From Desulfovibrio sp. (GTDB lineage Bacteria; Desulfobacterota; Desulfovibrionia; Desulfovibrionales; Desulfovibrionaceae): a stretch of DNA of 64,000 nt. The notes under the pieces were generated by a model. The model saw nothing but the letters and a program-made list of their open reading frames with translations. It was not told where the DNA came from and searched no databases. Below, piece after piece: positions 30,189 through 38,402 of the stretch; the stretch's first letter is position 1; each line of letters begins with the position of its first letter. The stretch is taken from positions 248,001 through 312,000 of the forward strand of contig JALHJW010000002.1 of assembly GCA_022839785.1 (NCBI GenBank), written 5' to 3'. Position numbers and translations under genes: made by a program.

Positions 30189-31655
30189 TCAGTCCCCGCC
30201 GACCCTGCGGGCCACGCCCACGACCTGGACGACGTCGCCGTTCGCATCCCGCACCGGCGCGTTGTGCACGTCGAGCAATATCTCGCCCGTGCGGTTTCGG
30301 ACGCGGACGGTGTAGTCGTAGCGGGTGTCCTCGCTCCAGGCCCGGAGCAGGACCCGGGCCGGGGCGTCGCGGTCCTCGGGATGGATATGGTCGAGGATGC
30401 GGGCGGGATTCTCGCGCGCCTGCTCCAGGCTGAGGTCGAAGTAGCGTTCGAAGGCCGGGCTGAGGTAGCTGAGGCCGTTCGCGTCGATGACCCAGTAGAT
30501 GTCCGGCAGGCTCTCCACGAGCACCCTGAAGCGTTCCTCGCTCTGGCGCAGGACCTCCTCGGCGAACTTGCGCTCCGAGATGTCCAGCGCCCAGTAGAAC
30601 ATCGAGTCCACCCGGCCCTGGTCATCGCTGGAGGGTATCCACTGGGCGTAGAGATAGGGCCGGGAGCCGTCCGGCATCGCCAGCCGGATCTCGTCGATGG
30701 AGCGGATGCCGCCCAGGGCCTTGCGCACGTTCTCGCGGCTGAGGTTTTCGTAGGTTTCCTCGCCCACCACCTCGCGCACGCTGCGGCCGATGTAGTCGGC
30801 CGGGACGCCGCCGCGATAGCGGGCGTAGCGGTCGTTGACGAAAAGGATGCGCTCCTCCTTGTCCACCTGCGCCACGAGGATGGGCAGGGAGTCGAGGATC
30901 AGGCGCATGTGCCCCTCGGTTTCGCGCAGGATGCGGGCGGTGCGCTCCTGCTCGGCGATCAGCGCGCCCAGGCGGGCGATGGTCTGGTCGAGCCGCTCGG
31001 TGCGCTCCTGCACCCGCCGTTCGAGGATTTCGCGCGTGCCGCACAGGGAGCGTTCCAGGCGCAGCGGCTCGGTGATGTCCACGATGCAGCCGTGGCTGCC
31101 CAGCATGACGCCGAAGGCGTCGCAGACCGGTTCGGCCATGGCCGCCACGTGGCGCGTCTCGCCGTCCGTCCGCCGGATGCGGAAGGTCATGGGCCCCACG
31201 CTCTCGCCCCTGAGCAGCCTCTCGTGCGCCTCGTCGTAGACGGCCTTGTCGGCCGCCGCCACGAGCGGTTCGACCGGACAGCGCTCGCTCGTGATCTGGC
31301 GGGGCGGGAGGCCGAGCAGGCGACAGAGCCCGGCGGAGGCGACGATCTGGCCCGAAAGCAGGTCCTGCCGCCATCCGCCCAGTCCGGAGATGTGCCGCAG
31401 GGCGTCCGCGCGGCGTTCGGACGGGGCGTCCTCGCCGTCCGAGAAGAGGAGCAGGTTGGCTGGCTCGGTATGCAGCGCCCTGGCCAATTGGCAGATGGAT
31501 TTGAAGGACGGGGCCGCGGCCCCGCGCTCCAGCTTGTTCAGATGTTCGAGCGAGATGCCTGCCTGTTCGGCGAGCTGGGCCTGCGTCCAGCCTTCGAGCT
31601 TCCGCAGGAAGCGGATGCGCCTCCCGAACGCCCGTGTGCTCTGCGAAAAATCCAC
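30189..31655 (-). CDS. XRE-type transcriptional regulator with three PAS domains
   Basis: 488 residues from a GTG start with GGAGGGG upstream. An N-terminal HTH_XRE (residues 9-64, TQAQLAEQAGISLEHLNKLERG) is followed by three PAS/PAC blocks (about 85-190, 245-360 and 370-485) with PAC-like ends, and a short coil near 195-235. There is no kinase, GGDEF or AAA domain, so it looks like a one-component regulator sensing a small ligand or redox state. Divergent from the liv operon, and a 21-bp palindrome lies 48 bases upstream of its start. Its target genes are inference. Confidence 0.8.
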   Translation of the reverse strand: MDFSQSTRAFGRRIRFLRKLEGWTQAQLAEQAGISLEHLNKLERGAAAPSFKSICQLARALHTEPANLLLFSDGEDAPSERRADALRHISGLGGWRQDLLSGQIVASAGLCRLLGLPPRQITSERCPVEPLVAAADKAVYDEAHERLLRGESVGPMTFRIRRTDGETRHVAAMAEPVCDAFGVMLGSHGCIVDITEPLRLERSLCGTREILERRVQERTERLDQTIARLGALIAEQERTARILRETEGHMRLILDSLPILVAQVDKEERILFVNDRYARYRGGVPADYIGRSVREVVGEETYENLSRENVRKALGGIRSIDEIRLAMPDGSRPYLYAQWIPSSDDQGRVDSMFYWALDISERKFAEEVLRQSEERFRVLVESLPDIYWVIDANGLSYLSPAFERYFDLSLEQARENPARILDHIHPEDRDAPARVLLRAWSEDTRYDYTVRVRNRTGEILLDVHNAPVRDANGDVVQVVGVARRVGGD

Positions 31656-31703
31656 CCGATCCCCTCCGGTTCCCGGCAACCTGACACAGATCGACAAGCT
31701 TGG

Positions 31704-31724
31704 ACACGTAATAACATTACGTGT
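31704..31724. promoter_or_regulatory. 21-bp palindromic operator candidate
   Basis: Perfect 9-bp inverted arms ACACGTAAT (31704-31712) and ATTACGTGT (31716-31724) flank AAC. It lies in the 273-base region between the XRE-PAS regulator and livK, 48 bases from the regulator start and about 205 from livK. Size and symmetry fit an XRE dimer; autoregulation is the simplest reading. The rest of the gap has no other clear signal. Confidence 0.65.
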
Positions 31725-31928
31725 GCCTTGCCGCATCAAGCCCTCGGGGGAGCATGCGGGGGCTCCGCGCCGGAGCGCCGATTTCCTTATTTTGCAACAT
31801 ATCCCCAACCCATTGAAATTACTTGTCCCGCCCGCCCGTGTTTGCCTTGAAACCTCTTCCCTTTTCTGGTTACAAGACCAGCCGCGGCATTGAACCCTTC
31901 TTTCACGAGCATCAACGGAGGTACGACC

Positions 31929-33122
31929 ATGCGCATGTCTCTCAAACGGCTCCTCCCCCTAGCCCTTCTGTCCCTGCTCGGTCTCGCCCTCGCGGCGGGC
32001 TGCGGCGGCGAGAAAAAGGACGAAATCAAGTCCATCAAACTCGGCTTCCCCATTCCCATCACCGGCGACATCCCGAAGGTCGGCGACATGTCCCGCAAGG
32101 CCGCCGAGATGCTCAAGGAAGAGATCAACGCCGGAGGCGGCCTGGAGGTCGCGGGCAAGAAGTACCCCGTGGAGTTCCTCTACGAGGACAACGAGTCCAA
32201 GGCCGAATCCGCCGTGTCCGCGGCCCTCAAGCTCATCGAGCAGAACAAGGTCCTGGGCCTGATCGGCCCCCAGGCCTCCAAGCAGGCCATTCCGGCCGGC
32301 GAAGTGGCCAACGCCAACAAGACGCCCATGATCTCGCCCTGGTCCACCAACCCGGCGACCACCAAGGGCCGCCCCTTCGTCTTCCGCGCCTGCTTCCTCG
32401 ACCCCTTCCAGGGTCCGGTGGCGGCCAAGTTCGCCACGGCCGAGTTCGGCGCCAAGAAGGCCGCCGTGCTCTTCGACATCGCCTCCGACTACCCCAAGGG
32501 CCTGGCCGAGTTCTTCAAGAAGGCCTGGGAAGAGATCAACGGCCCCGGCTCCGTGGTGGCCTACGAGACCTTCACCACCAAGGACCAGGACTTCAGCGCC
32601 CAGCTGACCAATATCGTCAACTCCGGGGCCGACGTGCTCTTCACCCCGCAGTACTACTCCGAAGTCGCCCTGATCGTGCCCCAGGCCCGCAAGCTGGGCT
32701 GGGACAAGCCCATCCTGGGCTCCGACTCCTGGGGTTCGGCCGAGCTGATGACCCTGTGCGGCGACGCCTGCAAGGGCCTCTTCTTCACCACCCACTACGC
32801 CGCCGCCGGCGCCACCGGCCCGACCAAGGAATTCATCGACAAGTTCCAGAAGAAGTTCGGCGAGACCCCGGACGACGTGGCCGCCCTGACCTGGGACGCC
32901 ACCAAGATGATGCTCGCCGCCGTCCAGAACACCGGCGGCCTGAAGGGCGACATCGCGGCCCAGCGCGAGCAGGTCCGCGCCGCCCTGGCCGGCATCGAGA
33001 AGTTCGACGGCATCACCGGCTCCATGAAGTTCGACGCCGAGGGCGATCCCATCAAGTGCGCCGTGGTCGTGAAGATCACCGACCAGGGCGAGTTCTCGTT
33101 CTACAAGTCGGTCTGCCCGTAG
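31929..33122 (+). CDS. branched-chain amino acid ABC transporter, substrate-binding lipoprotein
   Basis: 397 residues. A type II signal peptide ends LALAAGC (Cys25). The mature part is a Peripla_BP_6/LivK-type binding protein (KLGFPIPITGDIPKVGDMSRKAAEMLKEEINA start; ISPWSTNPATTKGR hinge region). It captures leucine-like ligands in the periplasm for LivHMGF. The exact ligand cannot be read. The ATG at 31929 follows GGAGG; an upstream ATG at 31890 is less likely. A hairpin cluster separates it from livH, which fits a high ratio of binding protein to permease. Confidence 0.93.
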   Translation: MRMSLKRLLPLALLSLLGLALAAGCGGEKKDEIKSIKLGFPIPITGDIPKVGDMSRKAAEMLKEEINAGGGLEVAGKKYPVEFLYEDNESKAESAVSAALKLIEQNKVLGLIGPQASKQAIPAGEVANANKTPMISPWSTNPATTKGRPFVFRACFLDPFQGPVAAKFATAEFGAKKAAVLFDIASDYPKGLAEFFKKAWEEINGPGSVVAYETFTTKDQDFSAQLTNIVNSGADVLFTPQYYSEVALIVPQARKLGWDKPILGSDSWGSAELMTLCGDACKGLFFTTHYAAAGATGPTKEFIDKFQKKFGETPDDVAALTWDATKMMLAAVQNTGGLKGDIAAQREQVRAALAGIEKFDGITGSMKFDAEGDPIKCAVVVKITDQGEFSFYKSVCP

Positions 33123-33192
33123 CCTGGGCAGACAACCGTTCGGAAATGAGCGGTTGACGGCGAACCGGGAGGCGGTCTACACCGCCTCCCGG
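33111..33192 (+). terminator. hairpin cluster between livK and livH
   Basis: Three stems in a row: GTCTGCCC/GGGCAGAC (33111-33133, spanning the stop codon), AACCG/CGGTT just after it, and an 11-bp perfect CCGGGAGGCGG/CCGCCTCCCGG stem (33165-33192) followed by AACTTTTC. It probably acts as a partial terminator or 3' protection so that livK outnumbers the downstream genes. Confidence 0.55.
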
Positions 33193-33219
33193 AACTTTTC
33201 ATTCAGAAAAGGCGGCCAC

Positions 33220-34158
33220 ATGGAGACGATTCTTCAGACCCTCATCCAGAATGTGCTGAACGCGCTGCAGTGGGGCAGCTTCTACTCCCTCATCGCCCTG
33301 GGCTACTGCCTGGTGTACGGCGTTCTGCAGCTCATCAACTTCGCCCACGGCGACATCTTCATGGTCGGCGCGTACATCGCCTACTTCGTGGCCACGCTCT
33401 TCCTCGGCCAGCAGTTCGGCCTCTTCTCCGCGGACATGCCCGGCTGGCTGGTGCTGGCCCTGGCCGTCCCGCTGACAATGATCCTGACCGCGGCCGTGGG
33501 CGTGACGCTGGAGCGCGTGGCCTACCGGCCCCTGCGGCGCAAGGGGGCGAACCGTCTCTACGTGGTCATCACCGCCCTGATGTGCGGCCTGGTGCTGGAG
33601 AACGGCAACCTGGCCCTGCTCGGCGCCTCCCGCCGCAAGTTCCCGGCCCTCATCGAGGAGACCGTCTGGGACTTCGGCCTCTTTTCCGTGACCAACCTGC
33701 GTATCGGCGTCATCCTCGCCGCCTTCCTGGTCTTCGTGCTGCTGCAGATCATCGTCACCCGCACCAAGATCGGCATGGCCATGCGCGCCATCTCCTGGGA
33801 CCGCTTCGCCATCCCGCTGATGGGCATCCCGGTGGACGCCATCATCATTTTCACCTTCGTCCTGGGCTCCTCCATCGCGGGCCTGGGCGGCCTGCTCTTC
33901 GCCATGTCCTATCCGGTGCTGGAGCCCTACATGGGCGCGCTCATCGGCTGGAAGGCCTTCATCGCCGCAGTGGTCGGCGGCATCGGCTCCATCCGCGGCG
34001 CATATGTGGGCGGGTTCCTGCTCGGTTTCGTGGAGATCATGGTCGTGGCGGTCTTCCCCTCGACCTTCCGCGACCTCATCAGCTTCACCATCCTGCTGAT
34101 GATCCTGTCCTACAAGCCCACCGGCCTGTTCGGCATGGCCAAGACCACCAAGATCTAG
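33220..34158 (+). CDS. livH: branched-chain amino acid ABC transporter permease
   Basis: 312 residues, eight hydrophobic segments. QWGSFYSLIALGYCLVYGVLQLINFAHGDIFMVGAY is the LivH hallmark start, and GLGGLLFAMSYP plus IGWKAFIAAVVGGIGSIRGA the transmembrane coupling region. One of the two inner-membrane channels of the liv transporter. I chose the ATG at 33220 because family proteins begin there; the frame extends 22 codons back through the hairpin region. livM starts 13 bases downstream. Confidence 0.93.
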   Translation: METILQTLIQNVLNALQWGSFYSLIALGYCLVYGVLQLINFAHGDIFMVGAYIAYFVATLFLGQQFGLFSADMPGWLVLALAVPLTMILTAAVGVTLERVAYRPLRRKGANRLYVVITALMCGLVLENGNLALLGASRRKFPALIEETVWDFGLFSVTNLRIGVILAAFLVFVLLQIIVTRTKIGMAMRAISWDRFAIPLMGIPVDAIIIFTFVLGSSIAGLGGLLFAMSYPVLEPYMGALIGWKAFIAAVVGGIGSIRGAYVGGFLLGFVEIMVVAVFPSTFRDLISFTILLMILSYKPTGLFGMAKTTKI

Positions 34159-34171
34159 GAGGACCGACACC

Positions 34172-35248
34172 ATGCTGCAGCGCCTTTCGGTCCCCCTGGT
34201 CCTGCTCGCCAGCCTCGCGGTCTGCGTCGGCCTGTCCATGGGCGGCGTGCTGGACGGCTACATGCAGACCGTGCTCATGTTCGTGGGCATCAACGTCATC
34301 CTGGCCACAAGCCTCAACCTGATCAACGGCAACATGGGCGAGTTCGCCTGCGGCCACGCGGGCTTCATGGCCGTGGGGGCCTACGTCTCCTCGCTGCTCA
34401 CGGTGCTCTTCCTGACCGACTCCAAGTTCGGCCCCGCCCTGCTGCCCTCCGGCGCGGCCCTTTGGTTCTTCCCGCTCTCGCTCGTCGTCGGCGGCGCGGC
34501 GGCCGCCGTCACCGGACTGCTCGTGGCCCTGCCCTCCTTCCGGACGCGCGGCGACTACCTCGCGATCATCACCATCGCCGCCAGCTACATCATCAAGAGT
34601 TCCATCGAGAACATCGACACCATCGGCGGCGCGCGCGGCTTCATGGGCATGAGCCGGGTGGTCGCGGCCATGAATTCCACCATCGACCTGCCCTGGATGA
34701 TCATCTGGACCTTCGCGGGCGCGGTCTTCTGCGTCTGGATCATCCAGCGCTACGTCTCCTCGACCTACGGCAAGGGCGTCATGGCCATCTGTCAGGACGA
34801 GGTGGCGGCCGAGATCATGAGCGTGAACACCAACCGCATCAAATTGGTGACCTTCATGCTCTCCTCGGGCCTGGCGGGTCTGGCGGGCGGCCTCATGGCC
34901 CACGTGCTGGGCTACGTGAACCCCGGCAACTTCACCATTCTCAAGTCCACCGAGATCATGGTCATGGTCTACATGGGCGGCATGGGCTCCATCTCCGGTG
35001 CGGTCATGGCGGCCTTCCTCATCACCTTCCTCATGGAAGGCCTGCGCTTCATCATCCCCATGCTCGACACGCTCCTGCACGCGGTCTGGCTGCTGCCCGA
35101 CGGCTACGAACTGACCCAGGTCTGGAAATGGGTGATCATCCCCCTGCTCCTGATCATGCTCATGATGTTCCGGCCCGAAGGCATCATGGGCGCGCGCGAG
35201 CTTGCCGACCTCTTCCCGCGGCTGCGGCAGTACTACAAGTTCAAATAG
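34172..35248 (+). CDS. livM: branched-chain amino acid ABC transporter permease
   Basis: 358 residues, about nine hydrophobic segments. The LivM signatures ATSLNLINGNMGEFACGHAGF and YVNPGNFTILKSTEIMVMVYMGGMGS are present. It forms the permease pair with LivH. AGGAGG precedes the ATG by 8 bases, which lies 13 bases after livH. It has an extra hydrophilic stretch near residues 88-100 relative to short LivM proteins. Confidence 0.93.
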   Translation: MLQRLSVPLVLLASLAVCVGLSMGGVLDGYMQTVLMFVGINVILATSLNLINGNMGEFACGHAGFMAVGAYVSSLLTVLFLTDSKFGPALLPSGAALWFFPLSLVVGGAAAAVTGLLVALPSFRTRGDYLAIITIAASYIIKSSIENIDTIGGARGFMGMSRVVAAMNSTIDLPWMIIWTFAGAVFCVWIIQRYVSSTYGKGVMAICQDEVAAEIMSVNTNRIKLVTFMLSSGLAGLAGGLMAHVLGYVNPGNFTILKSTEIMVMVYMGGMGSISGAVMAAFLITFLMEGLRFIIPMLDTLLHAVWLLPDGYELTQVWKWVIIPLLLIMLMMFRPEGIMGARELADLFPRLRQYYKFK

Positions 35249-35258
35249 CGAGACGCAC

Positions 35259-36026
35259 ATGGCCCTCATCGACGTCGACAACCTGACCATGCGCTTCGGC
35301 GGCCTCACCGCCGTCAGCGAGTTCTCCACGCGGATGGAAGGCGGGGAGCTGATGGGCCTCATCGGCCCCAACGGCGCGGGCAAGACCACCGTCTTCAACA
35401 TGGTCTCGGGCTTCTACACGCCCTCCGAGGGCCGCATCGTCTTCGACGGCACGCCCACGGCGGGTCTCAAGCCCCACCGGGTCACGACCCTGGGCATCTC
35501 CCGCACCTTCCAGAACATCCGCCTGTGGCACGACCTCTCGGTGCTGGACAACATCCGCATCGCGCAGCACTCGCGCATGGGCTACACGAGCTGGGACGCC
35601 TTCCTGCGCACCCGCCGCTTCCTGGACAACGAGGCGCGCATCGACCGCACCGCCCTGGAACTGCTCGAAGCCCTGGACCTCCTGCGCTTCAAGGACGAAC
35701 TGCCGCGCAACCTGCCCTACGGCCTGCAGCGCAAGGTGGAGATCGCCCGCGCCCTGTCCACCAAACCCAAACTGCTGCTCCTGGACGAACCCGCCGCAGG
35801 CCTGAACTCGGCCGACGTGAAGGGGCTCATCGACCTGGTGCGCTGGATACACAAGGAATTCAAGATCACCATCTGGATGATCGAACACCAGATGACCGTG
35901 GTCATGAGCCTGTGCCAGTACATCCAGGTCATCGACTTCGGCCGCCAGATCGCCGCGGGCACGCCCGAGGAGATCCAGAAGAACCCGGTCGTCATCAAGG
36001 CGTACCTGGGCGACGACCAGATTTAG
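35259..36026 (+). CDS. livG: branched-chain amino acid ABC transporter ATP-binding protein
   Basis: 255 residues. Walker A GPNGAGKTT, the Q-loop TFQNIRLW, a degenerate LivG-type signature (LPYGLQRKVEIARAL), Walker B LLLLDEPAAGLN and the switch His (MIEHQMTVV) are all present. It powers LivHM with LivF. The ATG at 35259 lies 10 bases after livM. In contrast to the tight spacing so far, livF follows only after 428 bases. Confidence 0.94.
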   Translation: MALIDVDNLTMRFGGLTAVSEFSTRMEGGELMGLIGPNGAGKTTVFNMVSGFYTPSEGRIVFDGTPTAGLKPHRVTTLGISRTFQNIRLWHDLSVLDNIRIAQHSRMGYTSWDAFLRTRRFLDNEARIDRTALELLEALDLLRFKDELPRNLPYGLQRKVEIARALSTKPKLLLLDEPAAGLNSADVKGLIDLVRWIHKEFKITIWMIEHQMTVVMSLCQYIQVIDFGRQIAAGTPEEIQKNPVVIKAYLGDDQI

Positions 36027-36454
36027 CCGTCAGAGGCTGTCGCAAAGACGCCTCCGGCGGCGAGGGCCGAGAGCCCTCGACCCGATCTCTGAGCCGAACG
36101 ACGTTTATCGTGACCCGCCACGGCGCGACAACGGCATGCCGGTCGGGAAGAGGCGGCCGGTCGCGGTGGGAAGGCTGGGGAAGATTCAAGACGTTTTTTC
36201 CAGGCCCCGCCGAGGCGGCGGGACCTGAACATTCCGCCTTGCCCCCGCTCTCGCGCCGACCGCGATTTCCACGAGCGCCGAAGACGGTTCAAGGCGAGAG
36301 AGACAAATGAGGACATGAACAGCGGGCCTGTCGTGCATGCCCGCGAAGCGCAATAAAACGTTTAGGGAAAAGGAGCGGGGGGGCCAGGGGGGAGGGGGAA
36401 AACCCCTTTTCAAAGGGGTTTTCCCCCTCCTCCCTGGCCGCCGGAGGCACGCGT
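36027..36454 (+). other. 428-base gap inside the liv operon
   Basis: No gene is supported here. It contains a second copy of the GCCTCCGGCGG repeat (36044-36060), a long unremarkable GC-rich stretch, and a 25-bp near-perfect hairpin ending 15 bases before livF. The gap looks inserted, because all other liv gene spacings are under 100 bases. Confidence 0.6.
36382..36448. repeat. 25-bp hairpin with inverted GCCTCCGGCGG core before livF
   Basis: Left arm 36382-36406 pairs with 36415-36439 (one mismatch); the loop TTTTCAAA can extend pairing further. The right end continues into CCGCCGGAGGC (36438-36448), the reverse complement of the repeat core found at 28001 and 36050. The GGAGG within it (36443-36447) is the livF ribosome binding site, eight bases before the ATG. 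Confidence 0.7.
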
Positions 36455-37180
36455 ATGCTGCTTGAGATCAAGGATTTGGTGGTCAAGTACGGGAACATCG
36501 AGGCGTTGCACGGCATCAGCTTCGGGGTGGACCGGGGCGAGATCGTGACGCTGATCGGGGCCAACGGCGCGGGCAAGACCACGACGCTGCATTCGATCAT
36601 GCGTCTGCCGCCGCCCGAGGCGCCGCGCGTGGTTTCGGGCGACATCCTGTTCGAGGGCGAGTCGCTGCTGAAGGCCGCGCCGCACGACGTGGTGGCCAAG
36701 CTGCACATGGCGCTGGCCCCCGAAGGGCGGCACATCTTCGGCAACCTCACGGTGGAGGAGAACCTGGAGCTGGCGACCTACGCCCGCGCCCGCGACGCCT
36801 CCATCAGGGAGGACTACGACCGCGTCTACGCCCTGTTCCCGCGCCTGTCCGAGCGCCGCAAGCAGCGCAGCGAACAGCTTTCCGGCGGCGAGCAGCAGAT
36901 GCTGGCCGTGGGCCGCGCGCTCATGACCCGCTGCACCTTCCTGCTCCTGGACGAGCCCTCCATGGGGCTCGCGCCGCTGCTCATGTACGACATGTTCCGG
37001 GCGCTCAAGCAGCTCAACGCCGAAGGCATGACCATCCTGCTCATCGAGCAGAACGCCAATCTGGCCCTGAAGTTCGCCCACCGCGGCTATGTGCTGGACA
37101 CGGGCGAGATCGTGGCCTCCGGCCCCTGCGAGACGCTGATGCACGATCCCGAGGTCAAGAAGGCCTATCTGGGCGGCTAG
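36455..37180 (+). CDS. livF: branched-chain amino acid ABC transporter ATP-binding protein
   Basis: 241 residues. Walker A GANGAGKTT, the Q-loop region MALAPEGRHIFGNLTVEENL (the LivF hallmark), signature LSGGEQQMLAVGRAL, Walker B LLLDEPSMGLAP and switch HIS replaced in context IEQNANLAL, as usual for LivF. Second ATPase of the liv transporter. It is separated from livG by the repeat-bearing gap and takes its ribosome binding site from the repeat. Whether transcription reads through the hairpin is unknown. Confidence 0.94.
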   Translation: MLLEIKDLVVKYGNIEALHGISFGVDRGEIVTLIGANGAGKTTTLHSIMRLPPPEAPRVVSGDILFEGESLLKAAPHDVVAKLHMALAPEGRHIFGNLTVEENLELATYARARDASIREDYDRVYALFPRLSERRKQRSEQLSGGEQQMLAVGRALMTRCTFLLLDEPSMGLAPLLMYDMFRALKQLNAEGMTILLIEQNANLALKFAHRGYVLDTGEIVASGPCETLMHDPEVKKAYLGG

Positions 37181-37272
37181 CCCTCCGGTCCCGGATGCGG
37201 TATGGCTGTCCCCGCCCCGAGTGACCGGGCGGGGGAAGCCCGCGCCCGCAGCCGCTGAGCGAGGTTTTTTCC

Positions 37273-37794
37273 GTGCCGCTTGACGATTCCATGTGTCTGA
37301 CCCTGGTGGGCATCGCCGGGGCGGGCAAATCCACCCTGGCCCCGCTGCTCGCAGCCGAACTCGGCTGGGAGTGGCTGGACACCGACCGCCTCATTGAGGC
37401 GACCCACGGCGAGAGCCTGCAGGCCGTGATGGACGCCGCGGGCCTTGAGGGGTTCCTGCGCATCGAGGAGGAGGTCGTCTCCCGCCTTTCCGCGCAGCGT
37501 TGCGTGATCTCCACGGGCGGCAGCGTGATCTATTCCGGAAAGGCCATGCAGCGGCTGCGGCTGCTCGGCCCCATCGTCTTCCTGGACATCTGCCTGCCGG
37601 TCTTCAAGGAACGCGTGGGCGGGGCCGAGGGACGGGCCTTCGTCTGCCCCCCGGGCATGTGTCCGGACGACGTCTATGCGGAGCGCAGGCCGCTCTACGC
37701 CAAATGGGCCGACTTCACGGTCTGCACCGACGCCATGGAGCCGGACGCCGCGGTCCGCCGCATCATCCACACCCTCAAAGGAGACGCCGCATGA
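37273..37794 (+). CDS. shikimate kinase-like protein
   Basis: 173 residues. P-loop GIAGAGKST (14-22), shikimate-type Asp in LDTDRLIE (near 38), Arg in FLRIEEEV (near 62), the STGGSVIYS segment (GG) and a lid Arg in ERRPLYAKWAD (near 138) fit the shikimate kinase family. It phosphorylates shikimate in aromatic amino acid synthesis if truly AroK. The start is GTG at 37273; an ATG at 37291 is possible. The next gene overlaps its end by four bases. Confidence 0.82.
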   Translation: MPLDDSMCLTLVGIAGAGKSTLAPLLAAELGWEWLDTDRLIEATHGESLQAVMDAAGLEGFLRIEEEVVSRLSAQRCVISTGGSVIYSGKAMQRLRLLGPIVFLDICLPVFKERVGGAEGRAFVCPPGMCPDDVYAERRPLYAKWADFTVCTDAMEPDAAVRRIIHTLKGDAA

Positions 37795-38378
37795 GCCGCG
37801 CCACCATATTCCGCAAGCTCGAAGCCATCTACCGCGACATGCAGACCGCCTTTCAGGAGGTGGCCGACCAGATGGGCCACACCTGCGACGCGTGCGAACG
37901 CAACTGCTGCGTGAGCCATTTCGAGCACCACACCTACGTGGAGTGGGCCTACTTCTGGAAGGGTCTGAAGGCCCTGCCCGAGGCCGAACGGGGCGAGATC
38001 GTCCGCAAGGCGGGCGAGAACGTGCGTCAGGCCCAGGCCATGCTGGACATGGGCGCGGTGCCCCAGCTCATGTGCCCGGTAAACGTGGACGGCCGCTGCT
38101 CGCTCTACTCCCACCGCCTGATGATCTGCCGCCTGCACGGCGTGCCCAACACGGTCTTCGACCCGCGCATGGGCATGCGCAAGTTCCCGGGCTGCTGGCG
38201 CAGCGTGGAGCTGATCCGGGAACAGGGCTGGGACGAGCCGCCGATTCTGGACCGCACGCCCTTCTACGTGCGTCTGGCCGCGCTGGAGCGGGAATTTTTG
38301 GGCAACAAGGCGGGCAAGCTGCCCAAGGTGGACCGCACCCTGGCCACCCTGATCCTGGCGGGCGAACCGCGGCTGTAG
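37791..38378 (+). CDS. cysteine-rich protein of unknown function
   Basis: 195 residues. It has nine or so cysteines in the pattern CDACERNCC near residue 31 and MCPVNVDGRC...CRLHG further on, reminiscent of YkgJ/zinc-iron-chelating proteins (PF03692-like), which bind metal clusters of unknown role. The ATG overlaps the shikimate kinase-like stop (ATGA) with AAAGGAGAC upstream. No signal peptide. Assignment to the YkgJ family is by cysteine pattern only. Confidence 0.7.
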   Translation: MSRATIFRKLEAIYRDMQTAFQEVADQMGHTCDACERNCCVSHFEHHTYVEWAYFWKGLKALPEAERGEIVRKAGENVRQAQAMLDMGAVPQLMCPVNVDGRCSLYSHRLMICRLHGVPNTVFDPRMGMRKFPGCWRSVELIREQGWDEPPILDRTPFYVRLAALEREFLGNKAGKLPKVDRTLATLILAGEPRL

Positions 38379-38402
38379 ACGGCCGCCCCGGCAGGACCAC
38401 GC

